Below, piece after piece: positions 32,960 through 43,810 of a stretch of 64,000 nt of DNA (the stretch's first letter is position 1; each line of letters begins with the position of its first letter). The stretch spans positions 27,947,217 through 28,011,216 of the forward strand of contig JASEVX010000012.1 of assembly GCA_031761405.1 (NCBI GenBank), read 5' to 3'. This stretch comes from Serripes groenlandicus (taxonomy: Eukaryota; Mollusca; Bivalvia; Cardiida; Cardiidae). The notes beneath the pieces were generated by a model. That model saw only the letters and a program-made list of their open reading frames with translations, was not told where the DNA came from and made no database searches. Made by a program: the position numbers and the translations under genes.

Positions 32960-33408
32960 TATTGTTTAAGAATGATATTTTTCTTCTTTCATCTAAATAA
33001 AATAAACGTCGTAGAAAGTGCAGGTTCTGGCAGATTAATCTTGAAATTTTGTTTCCAACTGCTTTTGAAAATATCAAAGGAAAAAATGCTATATATCATA
33101 AGAAGATTATAAGAGGAAATTAACTTGTAAAAACATCGTGGGGAAAATGAAAAGGAAAATTCCGTTTAAGCCCTTTCTCTTTTCCTCACAATGTTTCCAA
33201 AAAGTTATTTGTTGTAAATTCTCCAGATGTCGTGTGTTGGACAATCGGGCAACTCGTCTTCGTTTCAATTGATATTCAGATTATCTCCTCTGTTTCAAGC
33301 TGTAATACATTGAATAACGAATAACCTTCAACCTAATATGAATCATGGAAAAAAAGATGGCTCTCATTTCTGAATATACTAGTTACTTTACAATACAATA
33401 TACACATC

Positions 33409-33481
33409 GGTTCCGTGGTGTAGTGGTTATCACGTCTGCTTAACACGCAGAAGGTCCTGGGTTCGAGCCCCAGCGGAACCT
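33409..33481 (+). tRNA. tRNA-Val (AAC)
   Basis: Intact, with a long T run (about 12) after TTC. Confidence 0.95.
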
Positions 33482-33889
33482 TCTTTTTTTTTTTAATGAA
33501 ATGACTTTTTCTTTTCTCTTTTCTTTGAGATGAAAATAACGTTAGTACTTCAAACACTTGTTGGCAGAAAAAGCAGATCCGGCAGATTAAATTTGACAGT
33601 TTGTAAGCTTAGAAAGGTGATAACTATCTAATTGTGAAGATGTTAAATTTGATTCACGTGTTAAAACATCGTCGGAATAAAAAAAAAGAAGAGAATTCGT
33701 TTTTAGCTATTTCTCTTTTCTTCACAATGTTTCCGAAACATATTTGCTGCACATGTGTAAATTGTAGTCTTTATTAAGTGACTGGATTTCGTCTGGATTG
33801 AGATACGGGTTATCTCCCCTGATGTAAATGTTCATCAATTTGGACGATGTCCAAAATTAACCTACATCAAAGGATTGATTAAAGTCGCG

Positions 33890-33915
33890 AAATGCTAAAC
33901 CTTCTTTTTGTAATG
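33890..33915 (+). other. Footprint of a deleted tRNA locus
   Basis: The upstream block of CAC loci (GTCGCGAAATGCTAAA) joins CCTTCTTTTTG, the last bases and terminator of an AAC locus, with its normal downstream flank after it. The tRNA body is gone. Confidence 0.55.
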
Positions 33916-34211
33916 AGTGACATGAACGCGTGCGTGTATTCTACTCTTTCTTGAAGAAAAGAAATCGCATAAGTCATTTGTGTTGATTATATACCTCCCC
34001 CCTAACAAGGTGTGTATTCGTATGGCGTAGATAATTGTCCTTCATTCTATTTAGGGGTCATTTATGATAAAGATGATATAATGTAGATATACACCGGCCG
34101 TTTATATTTATCGCGTGTTACGGTCTTTTCAATAACTCACACTTACTAGGTGTATAATCATTCTAATTTGTTTCGGTTTATACAAAAAAAAATATTGTTA
34201 AAATTTCAAAC

Positions 34212-34410
34212 TGCCAATCTTACGGATTGCGAGTTTGAACCCCCAGCTCGGCCAACATTCTTTCCGACGTGTGTCAAAAGTCACTGTCACAAGCGTCATT
34301 CGTATTCCACCAATGACCTATCAGTCTATGTGGGAAAAACAGCCAGTTGCTTTGAAAAACTGTTGTGTAGAGAACTGGTGCGAGATAGCCAGGAAACACA
34401 TGAGAAGTTG
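34212..34410 (+). mobile_element. SINE-A, diverged
   Basis: GAGTTTGAACCCCCAGCTCG, CCGACGTGTGTCAAAAGTC, GTCTATGTGGGAAAAACAGC. Both ends eroded. Confidence 0.65.
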
Positions 34411-34518
34411 TCATCATTTAGTCCTTTTGTCACAATGGTTTCCATGGTCGTCTGCTGAATACTTATTTCAGAATTAAACCGTAAATTAAGTACTACTCAA
34501 CAACTTCACATGCATATC

Positions 34519-34591
34519 GGTTCCGTGGTGTAGTGGTTATCACGTCTGCTTAACACGCAGAAGGTCCTGGGTTCAAGCCCCAGCGGAACCT
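34519..34591 (+). tRNA. tRNA-Val (AAC)
   Basis: T loop TTCAAGC instead of TTCGAGC, still a valid B box (GGTTCAAGCC). The downstream flank matches that of 11348/17684. Confidence 0.94.
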
Positions 34592-35220
34592 TCTTTTTTT
34601 CAAATTAGTGACTAGAAACATGATTGATTTCTAAATAAAATAGCCATAAGTCATTGATGATGCTTATATACTTCAGGGTTGTATTCGTATTGCGAAGTTA
34701 ATTCATTCTAAATTAGGGTGTATATATGATAACAATCATATAATGTAGATATACAGTGCACTGGTTGTTTAAAGTCATTGCGTTTCAAGGTTAGCACTTA
34801 AATAACTGAAGTTCTGACAGATTAAACTTGAAAGTTTGTTAGCTTAGAGCCATCTGCTTTCGAAAATATCAAACAAAAAACGAAAACGTGTATATAAAAA
34901 AGAGGAAGTTAACTTTGATTGAAAATATCAAACGAAAACGTGCTATGTATCTAAATAAGATGAAGTTAACTCATTAAAACATCGTCGGAACAAGAAAAAA
35001 ATAACGTTTTGAGCTATTTCTCTTCTCATCACAATGTTTCCAAAACATATTTGCTGCCAATGTTTAAATTGTCGTTTGTATCAAGTGACTGGTCTTCGTC
35101 TGGATTGATTTACGGGTTATCTCCCCTGATGCAAATGATCATCCATTGGGACGATGTCCAAACGGAACCTACAACATAGGATTGATTACAGTCGCGAAAC
35201 GTTAAAATATTTAAGGATTT

Positions 35221-35300
35221 GGTTTTTATATCTCGTACACACGAGATACTAAGTCGAGCGAACGAGAAACTATCTCGTGCGCACGAGATAAAAAAAAAAT
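35221..35300. repeat. TATCTCGT palindromic repeat
   Basis: Alternating TATCTCGT and ACGAGATA motifs with a 9-A run. A short insertion into the flank upstream of the 35420 gene. Confidence 0.6.
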
Positions 35301-35419
35301 CGTATGTAATTTATAAAAATGTGCGTGTCCCTTTAGAGCTGCCGTGAAAAAGAAGCCGTCCATTTTAGATTGTAGTAAAGTATAAGTTAAAGTATTCTTT
35401 AATATTTCCCATGAATATC

Positions 35420-35492
35420 GGTTCCGTGGTGTAGTGGTTATCACGTCTGCTTCACACGCAGAAGGTCCTGGGTTCGAGCCCCAGCGGAACCT
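35420..35492 (+). tRNA. tRNA-Val (CAC)
   Basis: Intact; loop TTCACAC, T7 terminator. Confidence 0.95.
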
Positions 35493-35682
35493 TTTTTTAT
35501 TTTTTAGAAATAACTGAATTGTTTTTTACTTTTTCCCTTTCGTCAAAAATTAATGTATTGAGATAATGTCCGAGACAAACCTACGAAATGTTAAACTATT
35601 TAATGATTCGGGTTTTCTTCAAACAAAGTAAAACAGACGATTCTCAGTTTAAAATGCATTGAATTTCAAATATCGTTTTGTT

Positions 35683-35914
35683 TTAACCCTTTCCCAAATA
35701 CAGACGCTTTCTGAAACCTCTGCGGCAGAAGACTTTTCAGAACATTGTGGAAAAAATGAGAAATTGCCCAAAACGAGATATTTCTCCTTTTGGCAAATGT
35801 TTTTTTTTTTTTTTCAATAATTATCTTTTCATTTAAAAGTTATTTCAATATTTTTGACTGAATGTGTTTAAAGTCGTCTGCTGGAGATTTGTTTTCTGTT
35901 GGAAAGGGGTTTAA
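35683..35914 (+). mobile_element. M1 MITE, diverged
   Basis: TTAA at both ends, CCCTTTCCCAAATACAGACG start, TCGTCTGCTGGAGATTTG near the end, long T run in the middle. Confidence 0.7.
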
Positions 35915-35950
35915 ATGTCACTTTACGAAGCCATTTGTATATATGTAGTA

Positions 35951-36270
35951 GGTCGAGCCCCGGTAGGTCAGTCGGTAGCGACGCGGGCTGTCATTCAAGG
36001 GGTTGTGAGTTCGAATCCCGGCTCGGCCAACTTTCTTTCCGACGATTTGACAAAAGTGAATGCGACATGCGTCATTCGTCTTCCACCAATGGGCTAAGTC
36101 TATGTGGAAAAGCAGCCCGTTGCTTCGGAAGATTGTTGTGTGGAGTACTGGTGTGAGAAAAACCAGGAAATGCATGAGTAGGTGAACTGGCCGCCGTGAT
36201 ATGACTGAAAATTTGTTGAATACGACGTTAAACCCCAATCAATGAACCAAGTTAAATCCCAATCAATCAA
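35951..36270 (+). mobile_element. SINE-A, full length
   Basis: Complete head (GTCGAGCCCCGGTAGGTCAG), body and AATC-type tail. Flanked by an imperfect 11-bp duplication (TATATGTAGTA / TATATCTAGTA). Confidence 0.85.
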
Positions 36271-36911
36271 TATATCTAGTAAAGTGTACTTAGATGAAGC
36301 AATATCACTTTTCACCAGAAATCAATCATGTCATCTGCCGTTTGTTTGAAAGGTCAGTTTCAACTAGAATACTACTCTTTGAACTTGGTGCTATATTCGA
36401 CTATAACACATCAATTATGGATTGATTTACTTTCTTTGACAATACTTTATGATCAGACCTACTTTGAATGAGTTTCAAGATTTATTTTGAAACTTTGTTT
36501 TCAACTGCTTTTAAAAATATCAAAGGAAAAAATGATATATATCATAAGTAGATTATAAGAGGAAAGTTAACTTTGACTAACTTGTAAAAACATCGTGGGG
36601 AAAATGAAAATTGCATTTTAGTTCTTTCTCTTTTTTTCTCACAATGTTTCCAATAAGTTGTTTGTTGTAAATTCTCCAGATGTCGTGTGTTGGACAATCG
36701 GGCAACTCGTCCTCGTTTCATTTAATATTCAGGTTATCTCCTCTGTTTCAAGCTGTAATACATTGAATAACGAATAACCTTCAACATATGAATTATCAAA
36801 GTCATGAAACGTAAAGAGCATTTAATCATTTAGTTGAATAAATGGGGAAAAAAACGGCTCACATTTCTGAATATATGTAGAAGAGTTACTTTACAATTCG
36901 ACCCCTATATC

Positions 36912-36984
36912 GGTTCCGTGGTGTAGTGGTTATCACGTCTGCTTAACACGCAGAAGGTCCTGGGTTTGAGCCCCAGCGGAACCT
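36912..36984 (+). tRNA. tRNA-Val (AAC), altered T loop
   Basis: All stems perfect, but the T loop is TTTGAGC: the near-invariant C56 is T, which also changes the B box to GGTTTGAGCC. This may weaken TFIIIC binding and the D-loop/T-loop contact. Confidence 0.82.
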
Positions 36985-37482
36985 TCTTTTTGCGGATGAG
37001 TGACTTGAACACATGCGTGTATTCATTCTATTGTTTCTTCAAGAAAAAATAGCATAAGTCATTTATTTTGCTTATATGCCTCCCTCACGAAGTAAGGCTT
37101 TGTAAGTATTCCTTCGTTCTTATTAAGGGTTATTTATGATAAAGATCAGAAAATGTAGATATAAACCGGTTCTTTGAAAACATCGGGTTTCAAGTTCTTT
37201 TCAATAACTCACATTTACTAGGTGTATAACCATTTTAGATTGTTTCGTTTTATCCGAAAGAAATACAGTTTAAATTTTAAACTTAGGGGTTAGAAACCAC
37301 GATCTTTAAAAGTAAAATAAATTTCTATCAAATAAGTAATATAACCTAGTTCTGCAATGCTAACCGAATATATGTAATTTGATGTAACCTTATTTGCAAA
37401 AAATAAACGCGGAGTCTTTGAGCAAACATGTCAAGTAAATCACACAACCATGTGAAAAAATGGCCCGACTTACTTAACGTAA

Positions 37483-37787
37483 GCAGAGTCCCGGAAGCTC
37501 AGTCGGTAGCGACGCGGGCTGTCAATCCACGGGTTTTGATTTCGAATCCCGGCTCGGCCAACTTTCTTTCCGACGATTGACCGGCAAAAGTCAATGCGAC
37601 ATGCGTCATTCGTCTTCCACCAATGGGCTAAGTCTATGTGGAAAAGCAGCCAGTTGCTTGGGAAGATTGTTGTGTGGAGTACTGGTGTGAGAAAACCAGG
37701 AAATGCATGAGTATGTGAACTGGCCGCCGTGATATAACTGAGAAATTGTTGAAAAGGGCGTTAAACCCCAATCAATCAATCAATTAA
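37483..37787 (+). mobile_element. SINE-A, full length
   Basis: Complete, with perfect 12-bp target duplication TACTTAACGTAA at 37471-37482 and 37788-37799. Among the youngest SINEs in the window. Confidence 0.9.
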
Positions 37788-37935
37788 TACTTAACGTAAA
37801 ATAATAACTTAAACTTGAACAAATACTGTCCGATTTACTACGCGTAAATAATACTTCAGTAGTAAATCAATGATCGCCATGTTTATGAAATATTTGAACA
37901 ATTTCCCACATACAACAAATATGCAGCTGACGAGT

Positions 37936-38153
37936 TTAACTCTTTCTTCGCCGAATTGTTTAAAGTAGACTCCTCCATGTTCAAAATCGGGTGTATCCAT
38001 TTCTCAATTTATGAAAGTTTTGGACTATTTTTGATAACTAAAAGGCAAACAATGCTGATTTCAGGTGAGACAGCTCGTTACGAGCTGACTCACCTGAATC
38101 TGCATTGTTTGCAAAAAAAACCTCAATATTGCCTGTGGCGCTGAAAGAGTTAA
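37936..38153. mobile_element. M2 MITE
   Basis: TTAA ends, TTAACTCTTTC and GCGCTGAAAGAGTTAA termini, and an internal palindrome around CAGCTCGTTACGAGCTG. Related in plan to M1 but with a different interior. Copies at 43249, 58268 and 61181. Confidence 0.85.
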
Positions 38154-38272
38154 ACAAACTGTGCAAAAGAATGAAAATTATCTGTAAATAAATATTGAAA
38201 AGAGTTCAATATTGTGGCAATAGGAGAAATTGAATAACTGGTTTTAAAGGTAGTCGGTTTCGAATGCGGAAT

Positions 38273-38392
38273 CCGCTGTGGTCGAGTGGTTAGCGTCGGG
38301 GATTTCGAAACCGGGTGTCCCGGGTTCGATCCCCAGTCGCGGCACTACGGTCATGGTGGAGTGCCCTTGGGCAAGGCAAATTTTCTTGTCTG
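38273..38392 (+). mobile_element. SINE-B, 3'-truncated
   Basis: The head is identical to 28489 up to GGGCAAGGCAAATT, then unrelated sequence. Confidence 0.8.
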
Positions 38393-38738
38393 TAGGCCAA
38401 ATCAAGTAACTCTGGTTTCCTGCGTTCGGATATTACATGCAGTGCAAAGTGAAAGGGGAGGGAATTCCCGACAAGCCTTCGTCATGATTGATATACGGGT
38501 TATCTCCCTTTGTTCTAGCTGTTATGAACACGTGTTCCTTTCAATTTCAACACTGTGTGTAATATCAGAACGCAGGGATTCAGACTACACGAGTAAAATA
38601 ACAACATATGAAAGATCAAAGTCATGAAAGATTGAAGTATTTAATATTTCGGTTGCTATCGAATAAATGAAAAGATTACGGCTCCGATGTCTGAATATAA
38701 TGAAATATATTACTAATTTACATCATAACATGCATATC

Positions 38739-38811
38739 GGTTCCGTGGTGTAGTGGTTATCACGTCTGCTTAACACGCAGAAGGTCCTGGGTTCGAGCCC
38801 CAGCGGAACCT
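38739..38811 (+). tRNA. tRNA-Val (AAC)
   Basis: Intact, T7 terminator. Last plus-strand gene of the cluster. Confidence 0.95.
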
Positions 38812-39054
38812 TCTTTTTTTATAATGAATACACCTCCCTCACAGGTTTTGCATTCGTATGGCGTACTTTATTTTCAATCAATCTTATTACGCGTAAAAGA
38901 AAACATAATTTTGAAAAAACAAAGGTTACTTCCGTGGATGTAAATTTGAAATGACAAATATGTTGAACGTGAATAATTAACATCTATATGAAATAATTGA
39001 ATCCTTGCCAATATACAACATGACGCCATTTCAACATTTGTTCAGTCCTACCAC

Positions 39055-39190
39055 TACTACGGCGGCTAGTTCACCCACTCCAAGAAACTGGCTGCTTTTC
39101 AACGTATGCTTTTAGCCCATTAGTGTCAGAAATATGACGCTTGTCTCTGTTGTCAAATTTCGGAAAGAATGTTGTCTGAGCTTGGGCATA
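39055..39190 (-). mobile_element. SINE-A fragment
   Basis: GGCGGCTAGTTCACCCACTC, AACTGGCTGCTTTTC, CGGAAAGAATGTTG in reverse; both ends lost. Confidence 0.6.
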
Positions 39191-39224
39191 TATTTTTTGA
39201 AAAAAAGAAAACAAAAGTAAAAAC

Positions 39225-39297
39225 AGGTTCCGCTGGGGCTCGAACCCAGGACCTTCTGCGTGTTAAGCAGACGTGATAACCACTACACCACGGAACC
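39225..39297 (-). tRNA. tRNA-Val (AAC), minus strand
   Basis: Identical body to the plus-strand genes, T73 included; T5 terminator on its strand. Confidence 0.94.
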
Positions 39298-39347
39298 GAT
39301 ATTTGTATTATTATTAAAGAAATAGTTTATCTAATATATAATTACAT

Positions 39348-39402
39348 AGGTTCCGTTAGGGCTCAAACCCAAGAGTTTCTGCGTGTTAAACACCACGGAA
39401 CC
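39348..39402 (-). pseudogene. tRNA-Val (AAC) with D-arm deletion
   Basis: The body is shortened from 72 to 54 nt: the 3' half and loop (GTGTTAAAC on plus) join straight to the 5' acceptor, losing the D arm and half the anticodon stem. The T arm also has changes. Confidence 0.8.
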
Positions 39403-39852
39403 AAACTATTATAGTTGACGTAAAGTGAAATGATCTACAACAGTCATTCAAATTAACTTTCAAATTCACAGGTCCTAAAATTCAAAATATTTCGTTATGT
39501 TATATATATTACATTTAAAAATAAACTGACCAAAACAATATGTTCACTGGTCATAACTAATCAATAAATACTCGAATAATCATTACGAGTGTTGTTTTAA
39601 AATTGATAGTCTTGCTTTAGATAAGCATTTGCCTTATACTGACACCTGAAATATATTATGTAAACGACAAATACAGATTTCATAATAGATATATAAAAAT
39701 AATTTTTTTCTTTCAAGGAAATGAGAAGAAAATAAAGCCAATCATTTCACAAAATAATGGGTTGAGTTCCAGTTTAACAAATTAAAAGGCACTCACTTCT
39801 TTAAAATAAAAATGACCTTCTTTAAAAAGAAGAAAATTAAAAAAACAAAAGA

Positions 39853-39925
39853 AGGTTCCGCTGGGGCTCGAACCCAGGACCTTCTGCGTGTTAAGCAGAC
39901 GTGATAACCACTACACCACGGAACC
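39853..39925 (-). tRNA. tRNA-Val (AAC), minus strand
   Basis: Intact; terminator CTTTTG then GTTTTT. Flank after the 5' end is GGGTTCC, so the ATATC motif is interrupted by one base. Confidence 0.93.
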
Positions 39926-40500
39926 CATATGATAGTCGTAGTGTAAAATACTAATATAATATAATTAGTATTACATGATTGAAACTGTAACTATCCGATT
40001 GGTTTCAAAAAACGCAAATGTTGATAAATAATCAGTTGATTCAATTTAAAAAGCATTGTGTTGCAAAGAAATGTTAGTTATGCGTTTTACCAACTCTCTC
40101 AAGAAACGTGTTATCACGTGTTATTATGAAATATAAGGGAAATAACTCGACATATATTCAATCAGTTATTAGGAGTTTCTTCCCTTTCATTAACACGTAC
40201 ATATAGAACTCATTATTTGTTATCATGATCAGCATCCTCCTCCACCTCATCATCATCATCATCATCATATTCGGTAACCAATATCACTATACCATTATTA
40301 TTATTATTATCGTTTGCATAAACAATAATATAAAAGTAGCATTAAAGCACATCTGTTCTGACACCTGAATACAATATTACCTAGATTTAATCAGATATGT
40401 TTGTGTGGGTTTTTTTTCGCATTCTTTTCTCTTTAAGTAAATGTATAAGATACAATGATTCCGTAGCTTTATCGAACTCGAGTGAAATATACGTATTGAA
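39926..40500. other. No gene; CAT/TTA microsatellites
   Basis: AT-rich sequence with (ATC)n at about 40250-40268 and (ATT)n at about 40295-40310. Confidence 0.6.
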
Positions 40501-40686
40501 AATAAACTCACGTACGTACGGCGTCTGACCCCTCTGCAGCAGACTACTTTTGAAAACATTATGACGCAATCAGAAACTTATCATGATTGACAATTTCTAT
40601 TTTTATACTTCATTCTTTAACAATTTATTATTAACATTTATCCAGATTTTGCATTACTATTCTCCGCAGATATGTTCTGTTTACGT

Positions 40687-40890
40687 ATTGTTTGCAGTTA
40701 TCCCTTTCCCACGTACAACAAATCTGCAGCAGACGACTTTGAAAACGTACCCGAATCAAATTGGAAACTCCCTTTAAATAGAAATACAATAATTGAATAA
40801 AGTTGAGCGCGAGGCTAAACAACGTCATAACTCATCATCGAACATGTTTTCAAAAAGACGTCTGCTGCAGAGGCGTCTTGATGAGAGAAC
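40687..40890 (+). mobile_element. M1 remnant
   Basis: CCCTTTCCCACGTACAACAA start and AAGACGTCTGCTGCAGAGGC near the end; interior replaced and TTAA lost. Confidence 0.55.
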
Positions 40891-40892
40891 GG

Positions 40893-41140
40893 TATATCAG
40901 TTATATCACGGCGGCCAGTTCACCTGACGAGTTTTTCCTGGCTTCGTCGCACCAGTCACGTGACTCCACACAGCATTCGTCCCAGGTCACTGACTAACTT
41001 CCGATGTAGACCTTCTAGCCCATTGGTGAAAGACGAATGGAACTAGTCAAATTGGACCCTAATCATTCATCGGAAAGAATGAATGGCAGAACGTGGGTTC
41101 GAACCCACGACCCCTGGATTGATATCCAAAGGCTATTTAA
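40893..41140 (-). mobile_element. SINE-A, diverged
   Basis: CAGTTATATCACGGCGGCCA to the head CGTGGGTTCGAACCCACGAC in reverse. Confidence 0.7.
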
Positions 41141-41275
41141 GGCTTGACTAAATATTTTCGCAGACGATACTAAAATATCAAATCATGTCTGGATTGATAT
41201 CCAAAGTCGTTACTGACAGAGCTTTTTATTAAAGGCTCGACTAAATATTTTCAAATACTAAAATATCAAATCATG

Positions 41276-41476
41276 TTAACCCTTTCCCAAATCTAGACGC
41301 GTTTTGACACCTCTGCAGCAGACAACTTTTGAATACATTGTGGTAAAATGAGCAATTTCTCCTTTTGCCACAATGTGTTCAACTCAATTCGAGAACTAAT
41401 GTTTCATTTTTTTATTGTTTGCCTGAATGTTTTCATAGTCATCTACTGCAAATGTGTGGTATGTGGGGAATGGTTA
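41276..41476 (+). mobile_element. M1 MITE, shortened
   Basis: TTAA at both ends; half of the palindromic core missing (ATGAGCAATTTCTCC). Confidence 0.75.
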
Positions 41477-41724
41477 AAGGAAAGTGTTTGTATACAATTA
41501 AAACTGACGTAAGCACGAATGTATTATTCATGATATGTCACCAATTTGATGAGATGTATACAAGAAAATAAATGAAAAAATGTCTCATTCTTTATAAAAA
41601 AAAAAAATGGTTATCTTGCGTTTTGTCTCTTCTTTTTTGTTCATCGTATATCTAGCCGCAAGATATACCGCGTGCATATATATCTATCACTTTAATCAGC
41701 TGGCTAGTTTATGTCAATTGGCGA

Positions 41725-41800
41725 CCGTCTCAAGGATGTAGTGTTATAGTGTCCGCCTCGGGTGCGGGAGGTCGCGTGTTCGTTCACCAGCCGTATGTCC
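41725..41800 (+). mobile_element. SINE-C head fragment
   Basis: GATGTAGTGTTATAGTGTCC and a degenerate B box GTGTTCGTTCACC. Confidence 0.5.
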
Positions 41801-42760
41801 CATTATATGTTTGCATTCTGTATTTCTCTTTGTATTTTAACGTGTCGAATTTCCCTGTATACATACCTTAACATGCCGTATTTCCCTTTTCTTTTTCTGT
41901 ATTTAGTATTTCCCCCTTTTTATAGCGAGCCATATTTCCCTATATATATTTTTGCATTTTGTATTTCCCCTTTTTTGAGGTGAGCCGTATTTCCCTTTAT
42001 TTTTTGCTTGCCGTAATTCCCTTTATTTTGTGCTTGCCGCATTTCCCTTTATTTTTTGCTTGCCGTATTTCGCTTTATGTTTTTGCTTGCCGTATGATTG
42101 CCGTAATTCCTTTTATGGATGTGATTGTCAAATATCACTGTTTCAAATGACGTTATCGATTATGACCCATCTGTTTGTACAGTATAACTTGTTTATTTTC
42201 CTTGTCCATGTTCTGTTCGTATATGCCATGTTCAACTGTATAATTTGAGTATGTCGGGCTTTTTTTTTCCTGTAAAGTTTTCATAACAAGAGTTTGCCTT
42301 TACAACTGTCGTATGCCGTATTGCACTGTAAAACATTCATACCCATATGTCATAGCTATGTTCCCTATATACTGTTCGTAAGCGGTATAGCGGTATTTCC
42401 CCATGCCAATATAATTCCCGTGCGTCGTATTTCCATGTATTTACTTCCAGATAAACCTACTTACATCCCAGCTGTTAGGTAAATGTCTCCGAATCGAATC
42501 GGAACTCTTCGACTGAACTCGTAAACCCGATAAAGACCTCGGAGAGTGTTTGGGTATATACACGTACCTCAAACGTGGGAAGTGAATCAGTTTCCGGTTA
42601 TATATATAATGCAGTTACAAATAGTCCCCTATTGTTTTCAAATACCGTATTTTCCGTGATTGTTTTCCTGTGCCGTATTTCCTTGTAATGTTTCCATTAT
42701 GTCGGTTTTACCTGCATTGTTTTCATATGCCGTATTTCCCTTTATCTATTGTCAGTTACG
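41800..42760 (+). repeat. Degenerate GCCGTATTTCCC repeat
   Basis: About 20 scattered copies of a TGCCGTATTTCCCTTTAT-like motif at irregular spacing, giving a pyrimidine-rich strand. The hydrophobic F/P/Y/L open frames here are composition artefacts. Confidence 0.7.
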
Positions 42761-42778
42761 CGTTGTACGTCTCAGCTG

Positions 42779-43007
42779 TTAACCCTTTCCCACATACAAC
42801 TAATTTGCAGCAGACGACTTTGAACATATTTTGTCAAAAAGTGGAACATCTTTATAATTGAATGGAGAACCAATGACCATAAGTGGAAAACATTGTGGCC
42901 GAAGGTGAAATTGCTCATCATGAGCAATTTCATCTTTGGCCACAATGGTTTCAAAAGCCGTCTGCTGCTATTGCGTTAAAATGCGTCTGCAGGTAGGAAA
43001 GGGTTAA
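42779..43007 (+). mobile_element. M1 MITE
   Basis: TTAA both ends; core AAATTGCTCATCATGAGCAA and a variant GTCTGCTGCTATTGCG right end shared with 53356-53566. Confidence 0.85.
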
Positions 43008-43248
43008 GTAAATATCTCTAAGGGGAAATGTTTGCGGTAGATGTTACTTCGTATAGGTAAAAAATGTATCGGTACGTGCCGGGTATTTTAAACTTATATC
43101 ATCATTCGTGATTTAACAAGCCATTGCATACCAATTGAGAAGCCTTTGATAAATAAATGAAAAGCGAGCAATGTAGACCAAGATTATACTATACACGTGA
43201 CGTCAGACGGAGAGCCTGTAATAATCGGAACTCTGCGTCTTCATTAAC

Positions 43249-43461
43249 TTAACTCTTTCAGCGCCAAAGGCAATATTGAGCTTTTTGCAAACAATGCAGA
43301 TGCAGGTGAGTCAGCTCGTAATGAGCTGTCTCACCTGAAATCTGCATTGTTTGGCTGTGAGTTATAAAAATATCCCAAAATTCATATAACATGAAAATAG
43401 AGTCGTCCGAGGTTGAACATCGAAGAGTCTACTTGAAACAATTCGGCGCTGAAAGGGTTAA
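43249..43461. mobile_element. M2 MITE
   Basis: TTAA ends; TTTCAGCGCC and GGCGCTGAAAGGGTTAA termini; core CAGCTCGTAATGAGCTG. Confidence 0.85.
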
Positions 43462-43499
43462 TCCGTAATCTCGACGTCGCAAATTATTATTCCCAAACT

Positions 43500-43810
43500 G
43501 CGGGCCCAATTTGGTCAGATGGACGCAATTCACTTTCCATAGGCGACTATGAAAGCATTATGGGCTATGGCTCTTTTCCCAACAATCTAAATAACCCAGA
43601 AACCTATATTCAATGAACGTTCAATCTTAAAACTGCAAAAAAAAAGCACACACAAAAGCACATGTTGACCAACCTTCTTTAGCTTAGTCGTCAGATCAGA
43701 GGTCACCTTTATCCCGCAGTGATTTTTTTTTTTTCAATTTCTGAAGTACAGTAATTTTCTGAAAATGGATCTTAAGGTGTCAATAAAGCTAAATGCAGGC
43801 AAGTTTTCGA
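43500..43810. repeat. Dispersed repeat R5, second copy
   Basis: Matches 30325-30620 through CTTTCCATAGGCGACTATG and GGTCACCTTTATCCCGCAG. Confidence 0.6.

Noticed and set aside
10941..39925. CRISPR-like array
   Set aside because: Repeated 72-nt units with spacers do occur, but they are eukaryotic tRNA genes with cloverleaf folds and irregular spacing of hundreds to thousands of bases.
41762..42861. Chain of hydrophobic open frames as a membrane protein
   Set aside because: Composition is only F, P, Y, L and S from a pyrimidine-rich repeat. Frames shift without splice signals.
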